Assembly: GCF_029626225.1 (NCBI RefSeq)
Contig: NZ_JARUBP010000001.1
Span: forward strand, 5,270,001-5,334,000
DNA length: 64,000 nt
Origin: Asanoa sp. WMMD1127
Lineage (GTDB): Bacteria; Actinomycetota; Actinomycetes; Mycobacteriales; Micromonosporaceae
Reading direction: 5' to 3'
Shown: one piece after another, positions 54,189-63,303 of the stretch
How positions within the stretch are numbered: the first letter of the stretch is position 1
Layout of the letters: each line of letters begins with the position of its first letter
Program-made: the position numbers and the translations under genes
The notes under the pieces: model-generated
Seen by the model: the letters and a program-made list of their open reading frames with translations, nothing else
The model's database searches: none
Told to the model about the DNA's origin: nothing

Positions 54189-55219
54189 CGGCCGGCCTCG
54201 GCCGGCTCGCCGTCGAGCAGGGCGACCAGCTCGGCGGTGGCGTCACGCCAGGAGCGCCCAGGCCGGGGCGCAGGCCGGGGCCCGGTCAGCGCGGCGGTGG
54301 TCGCGGCGGCCAGCGCCGGCGCGGACCAGGTGGTCATCCGGACGGCGGCGCCGCCGGTCGCCTCCAGCAGCGCCGGGTCCGGCGAGATCACGGTCGGTGT
54401 GCCGAGTGCCAGTGCCTCAGCCGCCGGCAATCCGTACCCCTCGAAATGGCTGGGCATGAGGAACGCGGCCGCGCCGGCCACGGTGGCCACGTAGGCGGCG
54501 TCGTCGAGGCGGTCGAGGAACAGGACGCGGTCGGCGGCCGCAGACCGCCGGGCCGCGTCGGCGAAGCTCGCGACCGGAGTGCCGCCGGTCAGCACCGCGA
54601 GGGTGTAGCCGGGCAGGTCGGGCAGCGCCTCGATGGCGAGCTCGACGCCCTTGTGCGGGGCGTGGCCCGCGACCAGCAGATAGCGGCCGCTCACGGGGGA
54701 CGGGCCCGGTGCGCACTCGTAGTCGCTGCCGGGGTGCCAGACGTCGGCGCGCGCGGCGGTTTCGTCATAGAGACCAGAGAGGTCGTGCAGCGTACGCGCG
54801 CTCACGCAGAGCAGGCGCGCGGAGCGGGCGATCGCGGTGCCGTAGCTGACCCGCCGGTAGTGCAGCTGGGCGGCGCCAAGGCCGCGCGGCCACAACCGGA
54901 AGGCCAGGTCGTGCACGATGGTCGTGACCGGGGCCCGGCTACCCACGATGGCGAGGCTCGGGCTCAGCGACAGCACCCGGCCGGCGCCGGCCGTCTCACG
55001 CCGCAGCGCGGCGGTCGCGGCGGCGATCGTGCGCTCCCGTCCACCGTTCTGTCGACTGCGGACGGATACGGCGGCGGTCGTGCCGGCGGGCGGCTCCCAG
55101 CCAGCCGGCACGGCGACCAGGGTCAGCTGCCGACCGTTCGGCCAGTGGCGGACGACCGCGGTCAGCACGCGAGTGATCCCGCCCGGCCCGACGCCGCTGC
55201 AGTCGACGACGGTGGTCAT
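54185..55219 (-). CDS. GT4-family glycosyltransferase
   Basis: 344 aa GT-B enzyme with short N-terminal domain (VVDCSGVGPGGITRVLTAVV), GHAPHKGVELAIEAL, and EX7E motif EGYGLPAAE. It lies 6 bp after the next upstream glycosyltransferase and overlaps the next downstream one by 4 bp. Confidence 0.9.
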   Translation of the reverse strand: MTTVVDCSGVGPGGITRVLTAVVRHWPNGRQLTLVAVPAGWEPPAGTTAAVSVRSRQNGGRERTIAAATAALRRETAGAGRVLSLSPSLAIVGSRAPVTTIVHDLAFRLWPRGLGAAQLHYRRVSYGTAIARSARLLCVSARTLHDLSGLYDETAARADVWHPGSDYECAPGPSPVSGRYLLVAGHAPHKGVELAIEALPDLPGYTLAVLTGGTPVASFADAARRSAAADRVLFLDRLDDAAYVATVAGAAAFLMPSHFEGYGLPAAEALALGTPTVISPDPALLEATGGAAVRMTTWSAPALAAATTAALTGPRPAPRPGRSWRDATAELVALLDGEPAEAGR

Positions 55220-55225
55220 CGGCGG

Positions 55226-56353
55226 TTAACGGGTCGCATCGGCCACCCACCCCGCCATCCGCTCCTGGAACCGGGTGGTCGCGAAACCGGCGGCGTGCCG
55301 GCGGATCCGGTCGGTGTCCAACTCCGGCAGGCGCGCGAGCGCGGCGCGGTAGGCGGCCGGGTCGAGCGAGTCGACGAGGAAGCCGGTCTCGCCGTCGACG
55401 ACCGTCTCGCACAGGCCGCCGCGACGCAGGCCCACCACCGGCGTGCCCGCCGCCTGCGCCTCGACCGGCACGATGCCGAAGTCCTCGTGGGCGGGGAACA
55501 GCAGCGCCCGGGCGCCCTGGTAGAGCGCGCGGAGCCGCTCGCGGGTGGGCCGGTGCTCGAAATGGACCGGGGTCGGCGCGGCCTGCGCCGACCGGCGCAG
55601 CGCGACCTCCTCCGGCCCGCCGCCGGCGATCACCAGCGGCAGTCCGGCCCGTGCGGCGATCTCGATGATCAGGGCGAAGTTCTTGTAGGGGATCCAGCGC
55701 CCGACGCCGAGCAGATAGTCCCGGTCACCGGCCGGCCCCTCGGGCGCCGCGGCGGCGAAGAAGTCGGTGTCGACCGGCGGGTGCACGACGGTGGCGTCGC
55801 GCCGCCAGTAACGCTGGATCCGGGCCCGGACCTCGGCGGAGTTGGCCGCGTAGGCGTGCACGTGCCGGCTGGCCCGCCGGTCGACGCCCTGCAACACGCG
55901 GCGGGGCAGCGCGAGCACCGGGTTGGCGCCGCGGCCGTCGAACGCCGGGCTCCACAGGTAGCGCGCGGGGGAGTGCACATAGCTCAGGTGCCTCGTGGCA
56001 TCGGGTTCGCCGAGCTTGACGGTGTGGGCGAACGCATGGCTCGATGAGATGACCACGTCGGGCGCCGGCCGGCCCAGCGTGCGCCAGGCCAGCGGCATCA
56101 GCGGCAGGGCCAGCGCCTTCGATCTGCGCAGCGGCGTGCGGGCGAGCCAGGACTGCCGCAGCGCCAGCCCGTCGATCGGCGCGTCGGGTTCGGCCCACAG
56201 CACGTAGCGGGTGGCGTGCGGCACCAGGCCGGCGATCGCGAGGAAGACGTCCTCGGAGCCGCCGTGCGCGCTGAACCACTCGTGCACGACCGCCACCCGC
56301 CGCCCGGCCAGCAGCGGCGATCGCACCGACGACCCGTTCGTTGCCGACTGCAC
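55226..56353 (-). CDS. GT4-family glycosyltransferase, first gene of the polysaccharide operon
   Basis: 375 aa. VVHEWFSAHGGSEDVFLAIAGLV at the N-terminus, LGVGRWIPYKNFALIIEIA, and EX7E motif EDFGIVPVE. GTG 56353 with GGGGGA five bases upstream. The operon promoter should lie in 56354-56460; no clear -35/-10 pair is picked out. Confidence 0.9.
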   Translation of the reverse strand: MQSATNGSSVRSPLLAGRRVAVVHEWFSAHGGSEDVFLAIAGLVPHATRYVLWAEPDAPIDGLALRQSWLARTPLRRSKALALPLMPLAWRTLGRPAPDVVISSSHAFAHTVKLGEPDATRHLSYVHSPARYLWSPAFDGRGANPVLALPRRVLQGVDRRASRHVHAYAANSAEVRARIQRYWRRDATVVHPPVDTDFFAAAAPEGPAGDRDYLLGVGRWIPYKNFALIIEIAARAGLPLVIAGGGPEEVALRRSAQAAPTPVHFEHRPTRERLRALYQGARALLFPAHEDFGIVPVEAQAAGTPVVGLRRGGLCETVVDGETGFLVDSLDPAAYRAALARLPELDTDRIRRHAAGFATTRFQERMAGWVADATR

Positions 56354-56460
56354 CGCATTCCCCCGCGCACTGACGAAGCCGGGACGAGACGCTGACGGCC
56401 ACCGGCTGTGAGACCGACTCAGATAATTGGGTTCGGTCCCGCCGATGTCAACTCACGCGG

Positions 56461-57516
56461 TCAGCTGTGCCTCTGCCACAGGTCGCGCAGGGGTCCCCAG
56501 TCGCCGCCGAGCGTCTCCTGGCACAGCGCCTCGAGGTAGACCGCCGCGGCGGCGCCGTCGCGGTCCCACCAGATGCCGCAGAGCGGACGGCCGTCGCTGC
56601 CCTTGAACGCGTACTCGATGTAGAGGCCCTGCGCCGACGTCACTTCGCCGGTGCGCCGCTGCGGCTGTGTGAGGCCGGGTGCGAGCTCCGGACCGACCAG
56701 CGCGAGTTGCTGCCGGTAGTTGCGGGCCACCTCTTTCTGGGCCGCGTCGCGATAGGAGGCGAAGTGGAGGAACACACCGCCGTTGCGGCACAGCACGTGG
56801 GTCAGCTCGCCCGGGGACAGCCCGGGACCGCCGGTGTCGGTGTTAGCGGTGCAGCCGCCCATCGCCGCGAGCCAGGGTTCGGCCAAGGCGGCCGCCTCGC
56901 CGCTGAACTTGGTCTTGTTGAGTGCGACCAGGTTGGCCTCGTAGGGCGGCAGGGAGGCGGACGGGGTGGCCCCGGGCGGGACGGGCCCAGCCTCATCGGC
57001 GGTGCCCCGGCCGATGAAGAAACCGCCCGCGCCGGCCGCGAGGACCCCGACCACCAACCCGGCGATCAGGGCGGGCACGAGCTTGCCGCGCTTGGGTGCG
57101 GGCTGTGACCACTCGATCCGGGACGGGCCCGACGTCGAGACGGGATCGGCGAAGGCCGGATCGTCGGCCCAGCGGGAGTCGTCGTACGCCGTGGGCTCGG
57201 CCTGCTGGTAGGGGTCGGCCTGCCACGCCTCCGTCGGAGCGTCGTCGGGAGCGGTGTAGGCGTCACCGGGATAGCCGGCGGGCGAGTGCGGCGTGGCGTA
57301 GGGCGGGCCTGACTGCGGTGTCGCGTAGGGCGGGCCTGACTGCGGTGTCGCGTAGGGCGGGCCTGACTGCGGTGTCGCATAGGGCGGGCCTGACTGCGGC
57401 GCAGGAGTTGGCGCAGGCGGTGCCGGCGGCCATGACGGATGCTGCGGCGGTATGGCCTCGTGCGCACCGGGCTCGGGCTGCGTGTCCGGGCGACCCTGGG
57501 ACGCGTCATCACTCAC
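56461..57516 (-). CDS. Pro-rich single-pass membrane protein with nonapeptide repeat
   Basis: 351 aa from GTG 57516 (start inferred; weak ribosome site). A Pro/Ala-rich cytoplasmic region with four PQSGPPYAT repeats (27-bp DNA units), an acidic stretch, one transmembrane helix (about 173-195; LVPALIAGLVVGVLAAGAGGFFIG), and an extracytoplasmic domain of about 140 residues with four Cys. No family for the last domain. Actinomycetes have many such proteins of unknown role. Confidence 0.78.
   Translation of the reverse strand: MSDDASQGRPDTQPEPGAHEAIPPQHPSWPPAPPAPTPAPQSGPPYATPQSGPPYATPQSGPPYATPQSGPPYATPHSPAGYPGDAYTAPDDAPTEAWQADPYQQAEPTAYDDSRWADDPAFADPVSTSGPSRIEWSQPAPKRGKLVPALIAGLVVGVLAAGAGGFFIGRGTADEAGPVPPGATPSASLPPYEANLVALNKTKFSGEAAALAEPWLAAMGGCTANTDTGGPGLSPGELTHVLCRNGGVFLHFASYRDAAQKEVARNYRQQLALVGPELAPGLTQPQRRTGEVTSAQGLYIEYAFKGSDGRPLCGIWWDRDGAAAAVYLEALCQETLGGDWGPLRDLWQRHS
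57290..57397. repeat. Four 27-bp tandem repeats encoding PQSGPPYAT
   Basis: Units 57290-57316, 57317-57343, 57344-57370 and 57371-57397 are almost identical, differing mainly at synonymous or first-position changes. They lie in the cytoplasmic Pro-rich arm, and copy number may vary between strains. Confidence 0.92.
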
Positions 57517-57686
57517 GAGCGGCAGGGTATCAGCGGCCCACGATGTCCTATCGACGCAGTCAGGGACACTGATCATCGCCGGCGGGCAGCGAAGTGGGGC
57601 TCCAAGCCGGCCACCGCCGGGTTCGCCGACAACCCGAGCCGGAGCGCCAGCGTGGGCGGCGTCGGCCGGCTGACCTGACACTTGGT

Positions 57687-59156
57687 TCAGTCGCCGGCGA
57701 CGGCGTCGCAGTAGATCGCGTAACCCCCGGTGCCGCGGTTCTTGGCCTCGTACATGGCGAGGTCGGCGCGGGCGACGAGCTCGGTGGGGTCATGGCCGTC
57801 CGTGCCGCTCAACGCGACGCCCACGCTGACACCGACCCGCAGCCACCGTTCGCCGACCCGCATCGGCTCGGCCAGGGCGCTCACGATGCGCCGTGCGACG
57901 GCGGCGGCGTCGTGCGGACCATCGACCCGGGCCAGCATCACCGCGAACTCGTCACCGCCGAAGCGCGACGCCGTGTCGCCCGCGCGCAGCTGCGCGGTGA
58001 TCCGGCCCGCGGTCAGGGTGAGCAGTTCGTCGCCCGCGGCGTGCCCGAGTGAGTCGTTGATGTCCTTGAACCGGTCGAGGTCGAGGAACAACACCGCCAG
58101 CGCGCGGCCGTCGCCGTCCCTGATCGCCAGCTGCTGCGACAACTGCTCGAGAAACAGCCCGCGGCTGGCCAGGCCGGTCAGGGGGTCGTGGTGCGCCTGG
58201 CGCATGCGCACGAGCGTGTTGGCGTCGGTGAGGGCCAGACTGACGTTCTCCGCGAAAGCGCTCAGCGTCTGTTCGTCGGCGGGGCCGTACCTGCGGTGCG
58301 GGTCGCAGGACGCCACGACCAGGGCGCCGGTGGCCACTCCGCTGTCGTGCACGGGGGCGGCCATCGACGCGTGGACGGTGCGGGGGCCGAGCAGCCGGAG
58401 CATCCGGGACTGGAGCTCGTGGCCGTGCCGCACCGCCACCCGCTCGGCGACCAGCGCTTCGCCCGCGGTGGACGCGGCGGAGAGGTCGGCCACGGGACGG
58501 TCGGCCGGGTTGACGGGCCGCGTGCCGGCGGCGGCCGCCAGGCGGACCCGGCCCGAGTCGGGCTCCTCGCGCAGCCACAGCAGCCCGATCTCGTCGCCGA
58601 GCAGGTCACGCGCGCCGTCGGTGATGGTGTCCAGGATGTGCTGGAGGTCCTCGCGGTGGGAGATGGCGCGCTGGATCGCGGACAGATGCTCCAGCAGCCG
58701 CTGCCGTTCCTGCAACGACTCGCGGATGGCGTGTTCGGCGACCAGCGTCCGCAGCATCGTCAGCGTCAGCTCCAGCACCCGGGCCATTCCGCGGACGAGG
58801 TTCTGCTCCTCGACCTCGAACGACGCGCCCCACCGGGCCAGCACCAGGTGTCCCGGGTGGCTGCCGCCCCAGGACGCGGTGACCGCGGGACAGCCGCCCA
58901 GCCCGGGAACGTACAATGTGGAGCGCGGTCGGCGGGTCATCGCGAGGATCTCGGCCTGCGGAACGGCGCCGGGCGGAAAGCCGATCGACGCCACCACCTT
59001 CCCGTCCACGACGGCGGCGGCGACCTCCGCTTCCAGCGCCTGAGCCGAGCGCTCGACCGCGTTCTGCACGGCGGTGGCCTCGTCGGCGGAGGAGGACACC
59101 ACGGCCAGCAGCTCCACCAGCTGCTGGATGTGCAGCGACTCCGCGGGTCCGGCCAC
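57687..59156 (-). CDS. GAF-GGDEF diguanylate cyclase
   Basis: 489 aa. GAF-like segments (about 20-145 and 175-320) followed by a GGDEF domain (about 320-485). Active-site RFGGDEF and upstream inhibitory-site RAGD at the normal 5-residue spacing, plus FLDLDRFKDINDSLGH. Predicted to make c-di-GMP with product inhibition. GTG 59156 begins one base after the FIST gene's stop, so the two are cotranscribed. Confidence 0.93.
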   Translation of the reverse strand: MAGPAESLHIQQLVELLAVVSSSADEATAVQNAVERSAQALEAEVAAAVVDGKVVASIGFPPGAVPQAEILAMTRRPRSTLYVPGLGGCPAVTASWGGSHPGHLVLARWGASFEVEEQNLVRGMARVLELTLTMLRTLVAEHAIRESLQERQRLLEHLSAIQRAISHREDLQHILDTITDGARDLLGDEIGLLWLREEPDSGRVRLAAAAGTRPVNPADRPVADLSAASTAGEALVAERVAVRHGHELQSRMLRLLGPRTVHASMAAPVHDSGVATGALVVASCDPHRRYGPADEQTLSAFAENVSLALTDANTLVRMRQAHHDPLTGLASRGLFLEQLSQQLAIRDGDGRALAVLFLDLDRFKDINDSLGHAAGDELLTLTAGRITAQLRAGDTASRFGGDEFAVMLARVDGPHDAAAVARRIVSALAEPMRVGERWLRVGVSVGVALSGTDGHDPTELVARADLAMYEAKNRGTGGYAIYCDAVAGD

Positions 59157-59157
59157 G

Positions 59158-60342
59158 TCAGCTCAATGCCAGCACGGCGAGGGTCTGGTTGTGGAAACCG
59201 TCGATGCCGTGGTTACGAGCGATCTCGCCGTAGGTGTAGAAGCCGGCGAACGGCATCGTGCCGGCCCACCGCTGCAGGCGCTCGCACTCGCGACGGATGC
59301 CGTCGTCGCCGAGCACGGCGCGCAACGCGGCACAGCTGAACGTGAGCATCCCGATCGGCTCGTTCCCGGCGAGGCGGTCGAGCGCGTCCTGGCAGACGGT
59401 GTCCACCGCGTCCAGAATGGACTCCTCGTCGCCGGTCATCACCCACGTCAGGCCGCCCGGGTCGATCGCGCCGCCCCCGCCGATGGACCGGCCCTCGAGG
59501 TCGACCTCGGTCGAGAGATTGCGGGCCTCGACGCCGCTGCGCCGTTGCACGCCGAGGGGGCGGGGGAGCGCGAAGGCGGTGAACGCCGACGGATCCGTGT
59601 AGGCCTCCGGCGGCGCGTTCACCCGTTCCAGATAGACATCCAGCGCCGGTCGGTCGTCGAGGGTCAGCACGCGTCCGTCGGCGGCGCGCGTCACGATCAT
59701 CGGCTGGCCGACCGTGCGGTAGCCATGGCCGACCCCGACCGCGATCGGCGCCTCGGACGCGATCGCCACGCCGATCACCGCGTCGGTGAGCACGCGCCCG
59801 TCCGTGAAGAGGTACGCCCCGCTCATCCGCCAGCCGTCGGCCGCGGCCCCGCCGAACAGGGGTGTGCCCGCACCCAGCGCGCGATAGCACCCGCGCACGA
59901 TGCTCTCCTGGTCGCGGACCAGGCCATCGGTGAGCATCATGAGAACCCGGTGCGGCTGTCGGACGTCGCGCATGCAGGAGGCCACCTCGTAACCCGCGTC
60001 GGCCTGGCGACCGGAGACGTGCTCGGCGGCGCAGGTGGCGATCTCCAGCCCGGCGCCGCCGATCGCGGCCACCGTGACCGTTCCGTCGGCGGGCCCGCCG
60101 ACGCCGATCTCCCCGTGCGTGGTGCAGCCGATGACGGGCACCCCTGGCGCGGCGCGTGCGACGCCGGCCAGCACTCCCGCGGTGTCGTGGGTGATGGCCG
60201 CGAACACGATCAGCAGCTTCGGGTCGGGTCCGATCTGCGCCTCGACCACGGCTTCGGTTGCCGCCGCGGCCGAATCGGCCAGCCGGCTCCGGCCGACCCC
60301 CAACCAGCGCCGGTTGTGAACCTCTTTGCCCAAGACTCGCAC
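59158..60342 (-). CDS. FIST sensory domain protein
   Basis: 394 aa with FIST_N (about 35-225; VIGCTTHGEIGVGG, LMMLTDGLVRDQESIV, PLFGGAAADGW) and FIST_C (about 230-370; IGMLTFSCAALRAVLGDDG). FIST domains bind small ligands such as amino acids. No catalytic or membrane part, so it probably signals by contact with the coupled cyclase. Confidence 0.92.
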   Translation of the reverse strand: MRVLGKEVHNRRWLGVGRSRLADSAAAATEAVVEAQIGPDPKLLIVFAAITHDTAGVLAGVARAAPGVPVIGCTTHGEIGVGGPADGTVTVAAIGGAGLEIATCAAEHVSGRQADAGYEVASCMRDVRQPHRVLMMLTDGLVRDQESIVRGCYRALGAGTPLFGGAAADGWRMSGAYLFTDGRVLTDAVIGVAIASEAPIAVGVGHGYRTVGQPMIVTRAADGRVLTLDDRPALDVYLERVNAPPEAYTDPSAFTAFALPRPLGVQRRSGVEARNLSTEVDLEGRSIGGGGAIDPGGLTWVMTGDEESILDAVDTVCQDALDRLAGNEPIGMLTFSCAALRAVLGDDGIRRECERLQRWAGTMPFAGFYTYGEIARNHGIDGFHNQTLAVLALS

Positions 60343-60439
60343 CTCGCCTACATGTCCGAAGGCTTTCCGGTAGGCAGCGGCTCCCGACTAATACCGTACT
60401 ACCAGGCATTTCGTCGCAAGCCAGGTGCGGCGTGGGCCA

Positions 60440-60742
60440 CTATTGCTCGATGTCCGAGAACAGCCCCATGAAGGTCGCCTGTGTGCCGGCGAGGGCCCCG
60501 AAGAGCGCGGCGGCCGCGGGTGTCGCGACCGCGGCGGAGGCGTCGTCGTAGCTGTCGAAGTAGAGGTCGAGCGTCCGGTACGCCGGCGTGGCCGTGCCGT
60601 CCTCCTTCGGCCAGACCTTGGCCGACTCCAGCCGCTGGAGCTTCGGCAGCTGTTCGGCGGCCTGACGCACCTCCGCGTACGCCTTCTCGAACTCGTCCGG
60701 ATTGGCGGGGTTGTCGATGATCAGTGCGATCTTGGTCGGCAT
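60440..60742 (-). CDS. EthD-family small protein
   Basis: 100 aa, dimeric ferredoxin-like alpha/beta-barrel fold (KIALIIDNPANPDEFEKAYAEV; RTLDLYFDSYDDASAAVATPAAAALFGAL). ATG 60742. Relatives assist ether degradation or antibiotic oxidation; role unknown here. Confidence 0.85.
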   Translation of the reverse strand: MPTKIALIIDNPANPDEFEKAYAEVRQAAEQLPKLQRLESAKVWPKEDGTATPAYRTLDLYFDSYDDASAAVATPAAAALFGALAGTQATFMGLFSDIEQ

Positions 60743-60779
60743 AGGTCGAACGTACGCCCACCATTGGCGCGGTTCCGGG

Positions 60780-61328
60780 TCATGGCCGTTTCGCCGCCCG
60801 GCCCAGCCGGATCGCGGCGACGAGGAAGAAGATCGCGCCCGGGATGGCGTACGCGATCGCGCTGCCCAGCGCCGGGTCCTCCGCCGAGGCCGCGGCGGCG
60901 AACGAGGCGCCGGCGAGCACCGACAGGCCGCCGCTGATGATCATGGGCCACTGGCCGCCCAGGGCGCGGCGGCGCACGCCCACGATCAGCTGCACCAGCC
61001 CCGCCACGACGGCCCAGGCGCCCCACACCCGCAGGACGGCCGGGATGCCGGACGTGCCGGCGACGCCCAGGCCGGCGGCGGCGAGCAGGCTGACGGCGAG
61101 GTTGACGCGCAGCAGTGCGCCGCGCGACGCCCGCAGGCCGACGACCGCGGCCGCCGCGTCGACCAGGGGATAGAGCACGAACAGCGCCACCACCAGCGGG
61201 CTGAGGTCGTCCGCGACGGCGAACGTCACGGCGGCCCAGGCGAGGGCGAAGGCGAAGCGGGCGAAGTACAGCCGCCGCAGGGCGGCCGCCGTCGTCGAGA
61301 AGCCGGCGGGTGCGGCAATGGTGGTCAT
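60780..61328 (-). CDS. Small integral membrane protein controlled by divergent TetR
   Basis: 182 aa with six hydrophobic segments (HdeD-like/DUF308-like arrangement). Starts at ATG 61328, directly beside a TetR operator (61348-61361). Function unknown; probably the regulator's target. Confidence 0.78.
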   Translation of the reverse strand: MTTIAAPAGFSTTAAALRRLYFARFAFALAWAAVTFAVADDLSPLVVALFVLYPLVDAAAAVVGLRASRGALLRVNLAVSLLAAAGLGVAGTSGIPAVLRVWGAWAVVAGLVQLIVGVRRRALGGQWPMIISGGLSVLAGASFAAAASAEDPALGSAIAYAIPGAIFFLVAAIRLGRAAKRP

Positions 61329-61347
61329 GATCGAGCACTCCGAGGGG

Positions 61348-61361
61348 AGAACGAACGTTCT
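61348..61361. promoter_or_regulatory. TetR operator 1
   Basis: AGAACGAACGTTCT is a 6-2-6 inverted repeat 20 bp in front of the membrane gene start. A near-identical copy is at 61400-61413 near the tetR start. Confidence 0.65.
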
Positions 61362-61399
61362 GTCTCGGCTAACGATGGCGAAGGAAGCGGGCCTTGTCA

Positions 61400-61413
61400 A
61401 GACCGAACGTTCT
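61400..61413. promoter_or_regulatory. TetR operator 2
   Basis: AGACCGAACGTTCT, one mismatch from operator 1, 16 bp before the tetR ATG at 61429. Two copies facing opposite genes fit repression of both divergent transcripts. Confidence 0.65.
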
Positions 61414-61428
61414 ATCTACCATCGGAGC

Positions 61429-62025
61429 ATGACGCGCAGCGATACCGAGACCCGGCCGTCCGAGGCGCGGCTCCGCCTGGTGTGCACGGCGACCCGGATC
61501 TTCTACGGGGAGGGAATCCACGCGGTCGGCGTCGACCGGATCATCGCGGAGGCCAAGGTCACCCGCGCCACGTTCTATCGGCACTTCCCGGGCAAGGAAG
61601 ACCTGGTCATCGCCTATCTGCAGGGCGTCGACCAGGGGATCCGCGGTCAGGTCGAGGCGGCCATCGCGACCGGAGCGTCGGCGAGCGACGCGGTCCGGGC
61701 CGTGGCGGCGTCGATCGCGGAGGGCATCCAGTCACCCGGCTTCCGTGGGTGCGCCTTCCTGAACGCCGTGGCCGAATACCCGGATCCCGCCCACCCCGTG
61801 CACCAGGCCGTCCTCGCCCACCGGCAGTGGTTCCTCGACACGATCAACACCCTGATGGCCCGCATCGACGAGACCAAGGCCGAGGCGGCCGCCCAGCACT
61901 TCGTCATGCTCCGCGACGGCGCGATGGCGGCCGGCTGCCTCTTCGACCCGGCCCTGATCTGCGAGACCTTCCTGCGCGGCGTCGACGGCCTCGTCGAGAT
62001 CCACGGCTCGCGCGCCGAGCGCTAG
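61429..62025 (+). CDS. TetR-family regulator
   Basis: 198 aa from ATG 61429. HTH in RIIAEAKVTRATFYRHFPGKEDLV, ligand domain C-terminal. Stop TAG overlaps the M1 peptidase stop (CTAG at 62022-62025). Likely autoregulated and controls the divergent membrane protein. Confidence 0.9.
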   Translation: MTRSDTETRPSEARLRLVCTATRIFYGEGIHAVGVDRIIAEAKVTRATFYRHFPGKEDLVIAYLQGVDQGIRGQVEAAIATGASASDAVRAVAASIAEGIQSPGFRGCAFLNAVAEYPDPAHPVHQAVLAHRQWFLDTINTLMARIDETKAEAAAQHFVMLRDGAMAAGCLFDPALICETFLRGVDGLVEIHGSRAER

Positions 62026-63302
62026 GGGAGGTCCGGCTCGTAAAGCCAGGCCGCGAAGAGCCCGTCGAGCGCGCGCGAGGTGTGCCGCTGCGCCAGCGTC
62101 GTGAACTGCTCCGTGGTCACCGTGCCGTGCCGGTGCGACTGCGTCCAGTCCCGCAGCAGGGCGAAGAACGACGCGTCGCCGATGGCCAGCCGCAGCGCGT
62201 GCAGGGTGAGCGCGCCGCGCTGGTAGACCCGGTCGTCGAACATCCGCCGCACGCCGGGATCGGCCACCCGCAGGTCCTGCGGCTGGGTGGCCAGCAGCGC
62301 GTGCGACCGGGCCGCGTGCGCCTGGGCCGGTTCGCCGCCGGAGCGCTCCGACCACAGCCACTCGGCATATTTGGCGAAGCCCTCGTTGAGCCAGATGTGG
62401 CGCCAGTCGGCCACGGTCAGGCTGTTGCCGAACCACTGGTGCGCGAGCTCGTGCGCGACGAGCCGCTCGGAGCCCCGCCGCCCGTCGACGTGGTTGGCCC
62501 CGAAGATGGACAGCCCGTGCGCCTCGACCGGCACCTCCAGCACCTCGTCGACCACCACCACGGCATATTCGCCGAACGGGTACGGCCCGAAGAGGCGCGC
62601 GAACGCCGTCACCATCTCCGGCTGCCGGGCGAAGTCGTGCGCCACCGCGGCGCGTAGCCGGGGCGGCACGGCCGCCCGTTGCGGTATCGGGCCGGCGGCG
62701 AGGTCGACCAGCGCGTACCGTCCGATCTGGACAGTGGCGAGGTAGGTCGGCATCGGCGCGGGCTGCTCGTAGACCCAGGTGGTCCGGTTGGCGGCGGTCG
62801 ACCGGGAGACGAGCGCGCCGTTGGCGACGACCGTGTGGCGCGCGTGGGCGGTCACCGCGATCCGGTAGCTCGCCTTGTCCGAGGGGTGGTCGTTGCACGG
62901 GAACCAGGACGGCGCACCGGTCGGTTGGCTCGCCACGAGCGCGCCGTGGTCGATCCGCTCCCACCCGAGGTCGCCCCACCGGCTGGGGATCGGTCGCGGC
63001 GCGCCGGCGTAGCGCACCGTGACCGTGAACAACGCCCCGGCGGCCAGGGGCTGGGCCGGCCGGATCCGCAGCTTGCCGGCGCGATGACGGTAGCGGGCCG
63101 CCACGCCGTCGACGAGGACCTGCTCGACGCGGAACAGCCCGAGGTCCAAGCTGACCTCGGCCAGCATGCGGTCGGCCGTCGCGGTGATCGTGGCCCGCCC
63201 GGAGAGCCGGCCGGGACCGACCCGGTAGTCCAGGTCGAGGTCGTAGTGCGCCGTCCGGTAGCCGGCGTTGCCGTTGCCGGGCAGGTAGGGATCCGGGCGC
63301 AC
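62022..63302 (-). CDS. M1-family zinc aminopeptidase, short form
   Basis: 426 aa: N-terminal beta domain and the thermolysin-like domain with AHELAHQWFGNS (HExxH) and NEGFAKYAEWL (third ligand Glu). The gluzincin residue GAMEN is replaced by EVPVEAHGLS-region sequence. It lacks the C-terminal domain of larger M1 enzymes. GTG start lies one base after the synthetase stop, so it is cotranscribed. Possibly trims or cleaves the peptide product or an unrelated substrate. Confidence 0.88.
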   Translation of the reverse strand: MRPDPYLPGNGNAGYRTAHYDLDLDYRVGPGRLSGRATITATADRMLAEVSLDLGLFRVEQVLVDGVAARYRHRAGKLRIRPAQPLAAGALFTVTVRYAGAPRPIPSRWGDLGWERIDHGALVASQPTGAPSWFPCNDHPSDKASYRIAVTAHARHTVVANGALVSRSTAANRTTWVYEQPAPMPTYLATVQIGRYALVDLAAGPIPQRAAVPPRLRAAVAHDFARQPEMVTAFARLFGPYPFGEYAVVVVDEVLEVPVEAHGLSIFGANHVDGRRGSERLVAHELAHQWFGNSLTVADWRHIWLNEGFAKYAEWLWSERSGGEPAQAHAARSHALLATQPQDLRVADPGVRRMFDDRVYQRGALTLHALRLAIGDASFFALLRDWTQSHRHGTVTTEQFTTLAQRHTSRALDGLFAAWLYEPDLP

Positions 63303-63303
63303 C

